Positions 27,602-36,400 of a stretch of 64,000 nucleotides of DNA are shown one piece after another. Source of the DNA: Candidatus Hadersleviella danica (GTDB lineage Bacteria > Chloroflexota > Anaerolineae > Promineifilales > Promineifilaceae); contig JADJSZ010000036.1 of assembly GCA_016711405.1 (NCBI GenBank), positions 9,103 to 73,102 of the forward strand, given 5' to 3'. Every line of letters starts with the position of its first letter. Within the stretch, counting starts at the first letter, position 1. A program made the position numbers and the translations under genes. The notes under the pieces were generated by a model, which had not been told where the DNA came from, ran no database searches, and saw only the letters and a list, made by a program, of their open reading frames with translations.

Positions 27602-28231
27602 TCAGAAATTATTTTCCCACACAATCGTCCGAATTTCGCGGGTGGCAAAGATGATGAGTTTGTCAAGGGCTTCTTCGGAGAGCGGTTGGTGGTAATCGGC
27701 CGTAAACATGTGAACTTCGATGGGGCTGATAGCTGGGTCTTCCACTTTGTAACTGGCATGGACGAGTGAGCCATCAAACGAAAAGATGATGGAAACGCGG
27801 GTGATGGGAGCTGTGCGCGGCCGATGGTGGCTCTTACGCATGTGCGAAACGAGCATGACCCGTTGCAATTCAGCCTCGTTTTTAATCACCCGCCCCAATT
27901 TTTCAAGCGTGAACACATCTTGCACAGCTTGCTTTTCGGTTTGGTAGCCAAACCAACTTTGGGAAAAAGAGAAGCTGTTTTGCAATTGGGAGAGATGGGG
28001 CAAGATTTTTTGGAAAAACGGCCGCACCACCATCTCAAACAAGGCCACACGCGAAGCATGAGGGGAAAGAGCCACCTCCTGCCCCTGCCGTTCGTGCAAA
28101 GTTAGCTCTATCGAGTGGACAAGAGCCACCGCCGCTTGGCGGAGCCGTTGCTCTTGGGCGGGGGTGAGCGGCCCATAGGCGGCCAAATGGGTTAGAAGCG
28201 TGTGTATTTTGTGTAATTCAGGGTCTATCAT
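27602..28231 (-). CDS. Protein of unknown function
   Basis: The 209-residue product is soluble, helical in the N-terminal half (LLTHLAAYGPLTPAQEQRLR) and mixed in the C-terminal half. Noteworthy stretches are VSIIFSFDGSLVHASYKVED and EVHMFTADYHQPLSEEALDK. No catalytic motif or family is recognised. The start ATG at 28231 is chosen because AAGGAA precedes it by 6 nt; an in-frame codon 18 nt upstream has no such site. It has fewer CGGCCG than most neighbours. Confidence 0.6.
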   Translation of the reverse strand: MIDPELHKIHTLLTHLAAYGPLTPAQEQRLRQAAVALVHSIELTLHERQGQEVALSPHASRVALFEMVVRPFFQKILPHLSQLQNSFSFSQSWFGYQTEKQAVQDVFTLEKLGRVIKNEAELQRVMLVSHMRKSHHRPRTAPITRVSIIFSFDGSLVHASYKVEDPAISPIEVHMFTADYHQPLSEEALDKLIIFATREIRTIVWENNF

Positions 28232-28302
28232 CCGCGATTCCTTCAACAATCATCGCGGCCGAAACACTGGGGGGGCAGGCTACTTCCGAAACTACCAGAG
28301 CC

Positions 28303-28575
28303 TTACTCGCGCACAGTCGGACGCAACAGGCGACGCACAAACAAAACGGCCGTGCCAACGGCCAACAACGAACCCACACTGGCTAAGGCCGCGCCAATCC
28401 ACAAGATGGTCGCGGCCCTGTTTTTAGCTGTTTCATACTCCACCAACAGCGCAGGCGGAGCATCCTGATACGGTATCCCCGCCATCACCACATCATACCA
28501 GAAACCACCCATCATCACCGCAAAACCAAGGGCGATGAAGACGACAGTGAGGGTGAGGAGGGTTTTGAGAGACAT
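28303..28575 (-). CDS. Small two-helix membrane protein
   Basis: The 90-residue product has two hydrophobic segments (LLTLTVVFIALGFAVMMGGF and ATILWIGAALASVGSLLAVG), separated by about 30 polar residues, and a basic C-terminus RRLLRPTVRE. No family is recognised. Confidence 0.55.
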   Translation of the reverse strand: MSLKTLLTLTVVFIALGFAVMMGGFWYDVVMAGIPYQDAPPALLVEYETAKNRAATILWIGAALASVGSLLAVGTAVLFVRRLLRPTVRE

Positions 28576-28613
28576 AGGAAGAGTAGAGGAGCAGAGGTGC
28601 GGAGGAGAATGGC

Positions 28614-29876
28614 TTACGGCTTACGGCTTACAGCTTCTAACTCTAAGATGGCCAAGATGTTGAGCAAAGCCTTAGGCACAAAGGATTCGCGGATGACATA
28701 TTCGGGTTCTTTGGAGCCATCGTCACTCCGTTCCGAGCAGTGGTCGTTATCGCCCCACGGGCCAAGGCCATCGAGAACGGGGACGTGTTGCCAGAGCAGA
28801 TTGGCATCGCTCACCCCGCCGCGCTCTTCGGGCAAAACTTCGTAACCAAGACTACGGCCGACTCTTTGCCACACCGCCAGCAATCGCTCCGTGCCCTCGT
28901 TGCGCGGCCAAGGGGCATGGGCCAACAACCGTTGCACATGGGTGCGGCAGGGGTAGCCATCCGCAGGGCTGGTCACTGTGCTATAACGCTCGAGAGATTG
29001 CATACTAATCAATGCCTCGGCAAACACTTGCGGGTCGAAAGCGCGGCATTCGGTGAGCATTTCGGCCGCATGGGGTACCCGGTTGACTACTGTACCACCC
29101 TGAATGACCCCGACGTTGAAGGTGAGGGAACGGCCGTAATCGGTCAGGGCGGCTACTTTTTGGGCAATCTCGGCCAATTGGATGATGGCATTCGCGCCCT
29201 GCTCGTGTGATACGCCTGCATGAGCGGCGCGACCCTCCACAGTGACTTTGTGCCGCGCCATTCCTTTGCGGGCGACGACCAACTTGGGGTTGCCCTGCGC
29301 CCAATTGCCCCCCTCGAACACAAGGGCGGCGATGGTCTCTTCGGCGGGCAAGTAGGCACGGCCGACGGCCGCAAAATCGCCGCTAAACGCCTCCTCCGAC
29401 GCATTGAATAACAACACCCACGTCAACTCCTCGAACAAATCGGGCTGGAGCGCGGCCAACGCCCGCAACATGAGGTGGATGAGTGCCGTGCCCCCTTTAA
29501 TGTCTACAGTGCCGGGGCCATAAATGCGCGTTTGGTCGCCGTGCGTCTGCTCTTGCCAGCGAAAATCGTTGGCAATTTCCTCATCGGGGGGAAAAACTGT
29601 GTCGAGGTGGGAGACAAGGCCGAGGGTGCGCGAAGTGCGGCCGGGGCGGGTCAGGATGAGGTGTTGACCGAAATCGGGGTTGGCATTGGGAACCCATTGG
29701 GCGGCGAAGCCCAGCGGGGCAAATTGGGCGGCCGTGAATTGCCCCACCCCTTCCACCCCGGCGGGGTTGCCCGTGAAACTGTTGATGCCGACCATTTGTT
29801 GCAACATGGCCAGCATTGGCTCTAACTCTTGTTCTAAATACGCTTGTAATTGCTGGGTAAACGGCGTGTTGTTCAT
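28614..29876 (-). CDS. M20-family metallopeptidase (carboxypeptidase G2-like)
   Basis: The 420-residue enzyme has the M20 metal ligands in SHLDTVFP (about residue 94), GPGTVDIKGGTAL, catalytic Glu in FNASEEAFSGD, and the dimerisation domain with VTVEGRAAHAGVSHEQGANA and GVIQGGTVVNRVPHAAEM. C-terminal ERGGVSDANLL and VLDGLGPWGDNDHCSERSD complete the glutamate carboxypeptidase-like pattern. The final residues EAVSRKP come from the GTAAGCC word array that follows, so the natural C-terminus may have been rewritten by it. Confidence 0.88.
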   Translation of the reverse strand: MNNTPFTQQLQAYLEQELEPMLAMLQQMVGINSFTGNPAGVEGVGQFTAAQFAPLGFAAQWVPNANPDFGQHLILTRPGRTSRTLGLVSHLDTVFPPDEEIANDFRWQEQTHGDQTRIYGPGTVDIKGGTALIHLMLRALAALQPDLFEELTWVLLFNASEEAFSGDFAAVGRAYLPAEETIAALVFEGGNWAQGNPKLVVARKGMARHKVTVEGRAAHAGVSHEQGANAIIQLAEIAQKVAALTDYGRSLTFNVGVIQGGTVVNRVPHAAEMLTECRAFDPQVFAEALISMQSLERYSTVTSPADGYPCRTHVQRLLAHAPWPRNEGTERLLAVWQRVGRSLGYEVLPEERGGVSDANLLWQHVPVLDGLGPWGDNDHCSERSDDGSKEPEYVIRESFVPKALLNILAILELEAVSRKP

Positions 29877-29929
29877 GCCTCTATTGTATCAGTTTGGGAG
29901 CTTTGTGGTTGGTTAGTACCCAACACACA

Positions 29930-29956
29930 AAAAAAGCACCCCGCAGGGTGCTTTTT
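29930..29956 (-). terminator. Rho-independent terminator of ndk
   Basis: On the minus strand AGCACCC and GGGTGCT form a 7-bp stem followed by a run of Ts. It lies 28 nt past the ndk stop codon. Confidence 0.85.
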
Positions 29957-29983
29957 GGGAAACGAGGCAGGAACGGCCGTGGT

Positions 29984-30433
29984 TTATTCGACAATCCATG
30001 CTTCGGTGGCGCGTGCCCAGCCCACCAACTCTTCGGGGCGGAAGAAAAGGTTGACTTCGTTCACGCCGTTTTCGACGCTGTCGGAGCCGTGGACGAGGTT
30101 ACGGCCGATTTCCATGCCGAAATCGCCGCGAATGGAGCCGGGAGCGGCATCCACAGGTTTGGTTGCGCCAATGGTGGCACGGGCGGCGGCAATGGCGTTG
30201 TTGCCTTCCCACGCCATCGCCACAATGGGGGCCGAGATGATGTACTCGACGAGGGAGCCGAAAAACGGCCGTTCGCGGTGAATCCCATAGTGGGTTTCGG
30301 CCAGTTCACGCGACATTTGCATGAACTTCATGCCGACGAGTTTGAGGCCACGCCGCTCGAAACGGCCGATAATTTCCCCCATTAACCCCCGTTGCACGCC
30401 ATCTGGCTTAATTAAGACAAGTGTTTTTTCCAT
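29984..30433 (-). CDS. ndk: Nucleoside diphosphate kinase
   Basis: It transfers the gamma-phosphate of ATP to nucleoside diphosphates through a phospho-histidine. The 149-residue protein begins MEKTLVLIKPDGVQRGL, has ETHYGIHRERPFFGSLVEYI, and holds the active His in NLVHGSDSVENG. The ATG at 30433 is preferred over an in-frame TTG nine bases upstream because the AAGGAG site is well spaced only for the ATG. Confidence 0.97.
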   Translation of the reverse strand: MEKTLVLIKPDGVQRGLMGEIIGRFERRGLKLVGMKFMQMSRELAETHYGIHRERPFFGSLVEYIISAPIVAMAWEGNNAIAAARATIGATKPVDAAPGSIRGDFGMEIGRNLVHGSDSVENGVNEVNLFFRPEELVGWARATEAWIVE

Positions 30434-30488
30434 CTGATTCAATCTCCTTTCAATTTTGATGTGGCAATGATTTGGGTGGAATTTGTAC

Positions 30489-30546
30489 TTGGTTACAGGT
30501 TACAAGTTACAAGTCGTGTAGCACCTGTAACCTGCAACTTGTAACC
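30489..30546. repeat. Inverted word array ACAGGTTACAAGTTACAAG
   Basis: GGTTACAGGTTACAAGTTAC faces ACCTGTAACCTGCAACTTG. It lies upstream of ndk in the 423-bp gap 30434-30856, which also contains a terminator-like hairpin (30607-30641) and TTCATTCACAATTAAAAATT-type words (30709-30752), but no gene. Confidence 0.7.
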
Positions 30547-30606
30547 CTCTCTTAAAACATCCCCTTAAAATCGTTACCGAATATAAGTAATTGGTCAAGT
30601 TCACAC

Positions 30607-30641
30607 AAAAAGACAGCTACCCCCAAGTGAGTGTAGCTGTC
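30607..30641 (-). terminator. Terminator-like hairpin with no gene upstream
   Basis: GACAGCTAC and GTAGCTGTC form a perfect 9-bp stem. Read on the minus strand it is followed directly by TTTTT, as in a Rho-independent terminator. No minus-strand gene lies between it and 30856, so it could end a small RNA. Confidence 0.55.
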
Positions 30642-30856
30642 GTCAGTTATTTTTCTGAAACTGTGCGAAGGAAGGCTAATGGTATCTGAAAGGGGGGGAT
30701 TTGTCATTCAACATTCTTCATTCACAATTAAAAATTCACCATTCACAATTCTTTAGCCAATCTTTAGGTTCTGGAACCGCATTTGGGGGGAAGGATGCTT
30801 ACAATAGGGGGCTGTCCAAAATTTCCTTCTCACATAAATAAATGAGGTACTAGAAG

Positions 30857-32029
30857 ATGTTTAAGCGATTCACTATTTTACTAAGCCTATTGCTGGTACT
30901 GGGGTTGGCCGCTTGCGGCGGCCGTGCCAGCCAGCAAGCGGATGGCTCCACCGATTACGAATTGAGCCTGAACCCCATGTCTACGGCCGTGGGCGAAACG
31001 GTACTCATGCTCACCCTGAATGACAACGAAGGCCAACCCATCAACGATGCCAATCTCAGCATCAAGGGCGATATGAACCATGCGGGGATGCAACCCGTGT
31101 TGGCCGAAGCCAGCCAAGCGACCAATGGCGTGTACAGCGTCCCCTTCGAGTGGACGATGGGCGGCGACTGGGTTGTGACCGTAGATGTGACCTTGGCTGA
31201 TGGCACGACGTTTAGCCAACGGTTTGATGGCTTGCAGATTAGTAGCGAAATGAGCGGTAATCTGGATGTGACCAATGTATGGGGTCGCCCCACCACCACG
31301 GGCAACAACACCGCTTTTTACATGAACCTGAACAATGGCACAGCCACGGCCGATGCGCTCATCGGCGCGGCCGTGCCCGCTTGCGAGACAGTTGAGCTAC
31401 ACGAAAGCTACGATGCTGGGGATGGGGTGATGGGGATGCGCCCAGTGGAAAACGGCCGTATCGCCCTCACTTCGGGCGGCATGGCCCAGCTCAAGCCGGG
31501 CGGCTTGCATGTCATGTGCATCGTCACCACCCAAGATTTGGCCATTGGCGATGAGGTTGATGTGACTCTGAACTTTGAAGAAGCAGGCGAAATTGTCGTC
31601 ACGGCCGAAATTGCTGACCCCACCACCATGATGGACAGCAGTATGAGCATGGATATGGGGCACGACGAGGAAGAAACGGCCGATGATGACCACGCCGACC
31701 ATGAACACGAGGAGCACCAAGAAGAAATGGCGACCATCCCCAATAATGGGGCGGTCATCACCATTCTTGCCCCGGCCGAAGGAGCCACATTAAACCACCA
31801 AGACCACATCACCGTTGAAGTGGCCACCGAAAATTTTGACCTGAGCCAAGAGGGCAACCATTGGCACATCTACCTCAACGACGAAGCGTATGAAATGGTG
31901 GAAGATGGGGCGACCAGCTATGACCTGCACGACCTCGAAGCGGGCGAGTATGTCATCAAAGTTACCATGTCGAATGCCGACCATGATGAATTAGAGGACG
32001 GGGCGAGTGTGACGATTACGGTGGAGTAA
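30857..32029 (+). CDS. Copper-handling lipoprotein (FixH/YtkA-like, PCu(A)C and C-terminal domain)
   Basis: A lipobox signal (LLLVLGLAACGG) anchors the 390-residue protein outside the membrane. Residues about 35-125 look like a FixH/YtkA-type domain (MNHAGMQPV, GGDWVVTVDVTL). Residues about 135-245 match the PCu(A)C copper chaperone domain (VTNVWGRPTTTGNNTAFYMN; ETVELHESYD; LKPGGLHVMCI). A Met- and His-rich linker (MDSSMSMDMGHDEEETADDD) is a possible metal-binding tract. The last 100 residues contain NHWHIYLNDEAYEMV, like DUF4399-type domains. Role inferred: delivery of Cu to cytochrome oxidase with the SCO gene downstream. Confidence 0.75.
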   Translation: MFKRFTILLSLLLVLGLAACGGRASQQADGSTDYELSLNPMSTAVGETVLMLTLNDNEGQPINDANLSIKGDMNHAGMQPVLAEASQATNGVYSVPFEWTMGGDWVVTVDVTLADGTTFSQRFDGLQISSEMSGNLDVTNVWGRPTTTGNNTAFYMNLNNGTATADALIGAAVPACETVELHESYDAGDGVMGMRPVENGRIALTSGGMAQLKPGGLHVMCIVTTQDLAIGDEVDVTLNFEEAGEIVVTAEIADPTTMMDSSMSMDMGHDEEETADDDHADHEHEEHQEEMATIPNNGAVITILAPAEGATLNHQDHITVEVATENFDLSQEGNHWHIYLNDEAYEMVEDGATSYDLHDLEAGEYVIKVTMSNADHDELEDGASVTITVE

Positions 32030-32124
32030 GCGCCTAGCGGCCGTCTGCCACAGGGGAGGGAGTTTCTAATTGGGTTTGTGACAAGTGGACGTTGGTTGGG
32101 CATGGTCGCGGTTCTCTCATGCCC

Positions 32125-32360
32125 AGCCAACCACTTCCCCCCCCCCCCCCGGGGGAGCAGCGGCGGCCCCCGCTTCCCGCGCCCACGCCGGACAAAGAAG
32201 GTTCGGATGTACGCCCACCCGGCCCCCGGGGCGGGCCACGCCCGCCGGCCAGCCCGCCCCCCCCCGGCCGGGCGCTTCGGACAGCCCTGCCGCGGGGCTT
32301 GCCCTGGGGCGGGCTGCGTGCCGGGCCCCGGGCCGGCGTTCAAAAGCCCCCGGCCCCAAG
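32125..32360. other. GC-rich low-complexity patch, probable sequence artefact
   Basis: The stretch begins with a run of 14 C and continues with blocks such as GGGGCGGGCCACGCC and GGGCCCCGGGCCGG. It is preceded by GGTTGGGCATG facing CATGCCCAGCCAACC (about 32093-32131). The composition differs sharply from both sides, and the SCO gene has lost a normal start here. Confidence 0.6.
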
Positions 32361-32363
32361 GGC

Positions 32364-33011
32364 TTGGTTTTTGTCTTCACCACAAACTCAAACACCCCTT
32401 CACTGAGACAATTATTTCCCTTCGCCGCTCTTTGCCTGCTTCTTGGCCTTGGTGGCGGGTGGCTGGTCTTGCGCGGCGGGGGGGGAACCGTCAGCTATCA
32501 GGGCACGGTCATCCAATCGCCCGAGCCAGCGGCCGATTTTGCCATGACCTCGGCCAATACAGGGGAGGAGGTCAAGCTGAGCGATTTTCGCGGCCGTGTC
32601 ACCCTGCTCTACTACGGCTATACCCTCTGCCCCGATGTGTGCCCCGCCACCATGCTGGAACTCCGCCAAGCGATGCGCGAACTGGGAGCAACGGCCGATG
32701 AAATTCAGGTTGTGATGGTGACAATAGACCCCGAGCGAGACACGGTCGAACGCCTCGCCCCATACGTCACTCAATTCGACGAACGGTTTATAGGGCTAAC
32801 AGGCACAGAAGAGCAACTGCTGGCCGCCACCACCCAGTTCGGCATCTATTATGAGCGGGTCGAAACCCCCGAAAGCCAACTCGGCTACCTGATGAACCAC
32901 TCCGCCTATGTCCTCGCCATTGATAAAGAAGGGTATCTGCGCGTCATTTACCCCTTTGGCACCACAGGCACACAAATTGCGGCCGATATGCGCCGCTTGG
33001 TGCGGGACTAA
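32364..33011 (+). CDS. SCO1/SenC-family copper chaperone, start uncertain
   Basis: SCO proteins insert copper into the CuA site of cytochrome oxidase. The product has an N-terminal membrane anchor (FPFAALCLLLGLGGGWLVL), then a thioredoxin fold with the copper pair in YTLCPDVCPATM, the conserved VTIDPERDT and the C-terminal metal-ligand His in YLMNHSAYVL. The frame is open far upstream into a GC-rich artefact patch. A TTG at 32364 is the nearest possible start and is only a guess; an ATG has probably been lost there. It sits between the copper lipoprotein and the ferredoxin-type membrane protein. Confidence 0.82.
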   Translation: MVFVFTTNSNTPSLRQLFPFAALCLLLGLGGGWLVLRGGGGTVSYQGTVIQSPEPAADFAMTSANTGEEVKLSDFRGRVTLLYYGYTLCPDVCPATMLELRQAMRELGATADEIQVVMVTIDPERDTVERLAPYVTQFDERFIGLTGTEEQLLAATTQFGIYYERVETPESQLGYLMNHSAYVLAIDKEGYLRVIYPFGTTGTQIAADMRRLVRD

Positions 33012-33082
33012 GCCGGTTATTGGTTACTCGTTATTGGTATACTCGAGTAACAAATAACCAATAACCAATAACCAATAACCTC
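33012..33082. repeat. Inverted word array GGTTATTGGTTACTCG / CAATAACCAATAACC
   Basis: GGTTATTGGTTACTCGTTAT faces GAGTAACAAATAACCAATAA. It separates the SCO gene from the ferredoxin-type gene although both are probably one operon. Confidence 0.8.
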
Positions 33083-33084
33083 GT

Positions 33085-34542
33085 ATGCCCCGCTTCAACC
33101 TCCTCAACCTACCCCTGCTCGGCCGACTATTCCGCTGGCGGTGGGGGCGGCTCGTCTTTCAGATTGGCCTCCTGCTCATCGCCGCCCTCATGCTCTACGA
33201 TGGGTTCACAGGGCCACCCTTCCCCCCCGAAAACATCGCCACCGTCGTCACATGGGTGCATTATCGGGGCATCATCGTCTTCGGCTTCCTCCTGCTGGGC
33301 AACATCTTCTGCATGAGTTGCCCCTTCACCATCCCGCGCACCTTGGCCAAAAAGTGGGCGGTGCAAGGGCGAAGATGGCCGGCCGCCCTGCGCAACAAAT
33401 GGCTGGCCATTGGCCTGCTCTTCCTCTTCTTCTTTCTCTATGAATGGCTCGATTTGTGGGCCAGCCCGTGGCTAACGGCGTGGATTATCGTGGCCTATTT
33501 CATCGCCAGCTTTGTACTGGAGATGGTCTTTAGCGAATCCGCCTTCTGTAAATACGTTTGTCCATTGGGTACGTTCAACTACGTCAGTTCCACCATTTCT
33601 CCCTTCCAAATTAGCGTGGCCGACCGCAACGTCTGCCAAACTTGTGTGGGCAAGGAGTGCCTCAACGGCCGCTCTTCCATCCCCGGCCAACCCATCACCC
33701 GTGGTTCGGGCAATGTCTTGCGGCTGGATGATATTCAGGTGTTGGGCTGTGGCACGGAGCTATTCGCCCCCCAAATGCAGAGCAACCTCGATTGCACCCT
33801 CTGCCTAGACTGTGCCCGCGCTTGCCCGCACGAAAATGTCGTGCTGGGGTTGCGGCCGCCCCTCGCCGAATTGCGCCGCGACGCATGGCCCAAGCGGTGG
33901 GATGTCTCCTTCCTCGTCCTCATTTTCGCCTTCGCCAGCATCGGCAACGCCTTTGGGATGGTTCCCCCTGTCTTTACCCTTGAAGTATGGCTGGGCAATC
34001 TGCTGGACACAACCAACGAATTTTTCCCCCTGCTCATCATCTTTGGGGTGGTCATGTTGCTGTTGCCCGTGGGGTTGGGCACGGCCGCCGCATGGCTCTC
34101 CCGCGCCGCCAGCCCTCACCAAGCCGAGCCGCTCCAACACACCCTTGCCCGCTACGCTCCTGCTTTTGCCCCGCTCGCTTTTGCCATCTGGCTGGCGCAT
34201 TACGGCGGCTTCCACTTTCTCAGCAGTGCGGGCACGCTGGTTCCCGTCTTGCAAAATTTTGTGCAAGACCACGGCTATTTATGGTTAGGGGAACCAGATT
34301 GGACATGGGGGGCATTGGTTCCCCTCACATGGTTGGATGGGTTGGAGTTGGGGGTGGTGTTGGTGGGGCTGATGGCCAGTTTGTATGTGCTGGGGGAACG
34401 GGGCAAATTAGCGGCCGACGGCCGCCCCGCCGCCCTAATGGCTCAATTGCCGTGGTTGCTGTTACTGGTGGGGCTGGCATGGACGGCCGTGTGGATTTTC
34501 TTCCTGCCCATGGAAATGCGCGGCACGCCTTTTGCGGGGTAA
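33085..34542 (+). CDS. Membrane ferredoxin-type 4Fe-4S protein (NapH/CcoG-like)
   Basis: The 485-residue protein has about ten hydrophobic segments. A CxxxCP motif lies at IFCMSCPFT; a second, CKYVCPLGTF, carries the classic CxxxCP of NapH/NosR-type proteins. CQTCVGKECLNG and DCTLCLDCARACPH follow as ferredoxin-like cluster ligands (about residues 237-250). This suggests electron transfer or reductive copper handling in the membrane. The context with the copper lipoprotein and SCO supports a role in oxidase assembly; this is inference. The last 200 residues are membrane segments with no recognised motif. Confidence 0.78.
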   Translation: MPRFNLLNLPLLGRLFRWRWGRLVFQIGLLLIAALMLYDGFTGPPFPPENIATVVTWVHYRGIIVFGFLLLGNIFCMSCPFTIPRTLAKKWAVQGRRWPAALRNKWLAIGLLFLFFFLYEWLDLWASPWLTAWIIVAYFIASFVLEMVFSESAFCKYVCPLGTFNYVSSTISPFQISVADRNVCQTCVGKECLNGRSSIPGQPITRGSGNVLRLDDIQVLGCGTELFAPQMQSNLDCTLCLDCARACPHENVVLGLRPPLAELRRDAWPKRWDVSFLVLIFAFASIGNAFGMVPPVFTLEVWLGNLLDTTNEFFPLLIIFGVVMLLLPVGLGTAAAWLSRAASPHQAEPLQHTLARYAPAFAPLAFAIWLAHYGGFHFLSSAGTLVPVLQNFVQDHGYLWLGEPDWTWGALVPLTWLDGLELGVVLVGLMASLYVLGERGKLAADGRPAALMAQLPWLLLLVGLAWTAVWIFFLPMEMRGTPFAG

Positions 34543-34632
34543 TGTTAGACGGCCGTCTATTCCCTTTGCCGCCCAAATCGGGTAAGATGTAGCTGGCTGA
34601 GTTAAAAACCGATTTTTAGGAGATAACCCCAT

Positions 34633-36123
34633 ATGCAACCCCAGCTAGAAGACCTGAAAACCCGCCTGCACGAAATCAACGATTTGAACGGAGCGGCGGC
34701 CGTGTTAAATTGGGACCAAAGCACTTACATGCCCGCAGGCGGCGCACCTGCTCGCGGTCGTCAGATGGCCACCCTCGGCCGTTTAGCCCAAGAAAAATTC
34801 ATTGACCCCGCCGTCGGCAAATTACTCGATGAGTTAGAAAAAGCCGAATTAAACGAGGACGATGCCGCGCTGGTGCGCATCACGCGGCTGGATTATGAGC
34901 AAGCTGTCAAAATCCCGCCCGCCCTGTTGTCCGCTTTTACCGAGCATTCGGCCGAGGCGTACCAGAAATGGGCGGCGGCACGCCCCGCCAACGATTTTGC
35001 GGCCGTGCGCGAATCGCTCGAGAAGACGCTCGATTTTAGCCGCCAAATTGCGGATTGCTTCCCCGGCTATGACCACATCGCCGACCCGCTGATTGATTTT
35101 GCCGATTACGGCATGAAAGCGGCCAGTGTGCGCGAAGTATTTAGCGAATTGCGGGGCGAGTTGGTTCCGTTGGTGCAACAAATTACCGCCCAAGAAGAGG
35201 CGGACGACAGTTGCTTGCACCTACTCTACCCCGAAGACAAGCAATTGGCGTTTGGGTGGGAAATTGCCAAACAGTATGGTTACGATACCAATCGCGGCCG
35301 TCAAGACAAGACCCATCACCCCTTTATGACCAAATTCTCGCTGGGCGATGTGCGCATCACCACCCGCGTGAAGGAGAACAATTTGGGCGAGGCGTTGTTT
35401 AGCACCTTGCACGAGACAGGCCATGCCTTGTACGAGCAGGGCATCAACATGGCTTACGAGGGGTCGCCGCTGGCCAATGGCACATCGGCTGGGGTACATG
35501 AGAGCCAATCGCGGCTGTGGGAGAATTTGGTCGGCCGTTCACGGCCGTTTTGGGAGCATTACTACCCCCAACTGCAAGCCACCTTCCCCGACCAACTCGG
35601 CCGGGTCAGCCTCGACACCTTCCACCGCGCCATCAACAAAGTCCAAAAGTCTCTCATCCGCACCGATGCCGACGAAGTGACCTATAACCTACATGTGATG
35701 ATTCGCTTTGAGTTGGAGTTGCAAATGTTGGAGGGCACCTTGGCCATTAAAGATTTGCCCGACGCATGGCACGCCGCTTATGAAGCGGACTTGGGGGTAC
35801 GCGCCCCGAGCGATGCAAATGGCTGTTTGCAGGATGTGCATTGGTATGCGGGGGTGATTGGCGGCTCGTTCCAAGGGTATACGCTGGGCAACATTTTGAG
35901 TGGCTTGTTCTATGAGCAGGCGTTGGCGGCGCACCCCGAAATCACGGCCGAGGTCGGCCGTGGCCAATTTGGCACGTTGCACACATGGCTGAAGGAGAAT
36001 ATCTACACCCACGGCCGTAAATACACCGCCCCCGAACTGATTGAGAAGGTGACGGGCGGCCCATTGCGGATTGGGCCATATGTGGCGTATCTGAAGGGGA
36101 AGTATGGGGAGTTGTATGGGTAG
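34633..36123 (+). CDS. Carboxypeptidase Taq, M32 family
   Basis: The 496-residue M32 metallocarboxypeptidase removes C-terminal residues from peptides using one zinc. Its HExxH motif is in FSTLHETGHALYEQG (about residue 259). Also diagnostic are VLNWDQSTYMPAGG near the N-terminus, GVHESQSRLWENLVGRS and the C-terminal DVHWYAGVIGGSFQGYTLGN. It starts at ATG 34633 after AGGAGATAACCCCAT. A strong hairpin terminator follows. Confidence 0.95.
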   Translation: MQPQLEDLKTRLHEINDLNGAAAVLNWDQSTYMPAGGAPARGRQMATLGRLAQEKFIDPAVGKLLDELEKAELNEDDAALVRITRLDYEQAVKIPPALLSAFTEHSAEAYQKWAAARPANDFAAVRESLEKTLDFSRQIADCFPGYDHIADPLIDFADYGMKAASVREVFSELRGELVPLVQQITAQEEADDSCLHLLYPEDKQLAFGWEIAKQYGYDTNRGRQDKTHHPFMTKFSLGDVRITTRVKENNLGEALFSTLHETGHALYEQGINMAYEGSPLANGTSAGVHESQSRLWENLVGRSRPFWEHYYPQLQATFPDQLGRVSLDTFHRAINKVQKSLIRTDADEVTYNLHVMIRFELELQMLEGTLAIKDLPDAWHAAYEADLGVRAPSDANGCLQDVHWYAGVIGGSFQGYTLGNILSGLFYEQALAAHPEITAEVGRGQFGTLHTWLKENIYTHGRKYTAPELIEKVTGGPLRIGPYVAYLKGKYGELYG

Positions 36124-36151
36124 AGGATAGAGAAGAGAGAGGAGAGAAAAG

Positions 36152-36187
36152 AAAAACGGCCGTTCAGGGAACTGAGCGGCCGTTTTT
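36152..36187 (+). terminator. Rho-independent terminator built from CGGCCG
   Basis: AAAAACGGCCG and CGGCCGTTTTT form an 11-bp stem with a 13-nt loop and run straight into Ts. It ends the M32 gene. The stem is the genome-wide CGGCCGT word. Confidence 0.85.
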
Positions 36188-36235
36188 GTTACCCGCTAAC
36201 TGTGCTACACTATTTCCCAACAGGAGAGTAACTGT

Positions 36236-36400
36236 ATGGAAGCAACCATTGAACAAATTCCCCGCTCTGGGCAAGTTGAATTTACCCTGCAAGTGACGGC
36301 CAAGGTGCATTATTCGGCCGAAGCGGCGCGGCGGTTGGTCGGCCGTTTTGCGGCCAATGAAATCTCCTATCTATTGCGGAGCGGCGACCTAGTCTCGTGA
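36236..36400 (+). CDS. Small protein 1 of a three-gene C39-like cassette
   Basis: The 54-residue product MEATIEQIPRSGQ to SGDLVS has a beta-rich start and a helix (SAEAARRLVGRFAANEIS). A good AGGAGA ribosome site precedes the ATG. Its stop TGA overlaps the next ATG (TGATG), showing translational coupling. I remember similar short proteins beside C39-like genes in cyanobacteria and Chloroflexota, but cannot name a family. Confidence 0.6.
   Translation: MEATIEQIPRSGQVEFTLQVTAKVHYSAEAARRLVGRFAANEISYLLRSGDLVS

Noticed and set aside
32085..32363. Long N-terminal extension of the SCO protein
   Set aside because: It is translated from a GC-rich patch of doubtful sequence, and the membrane anchor comes later.
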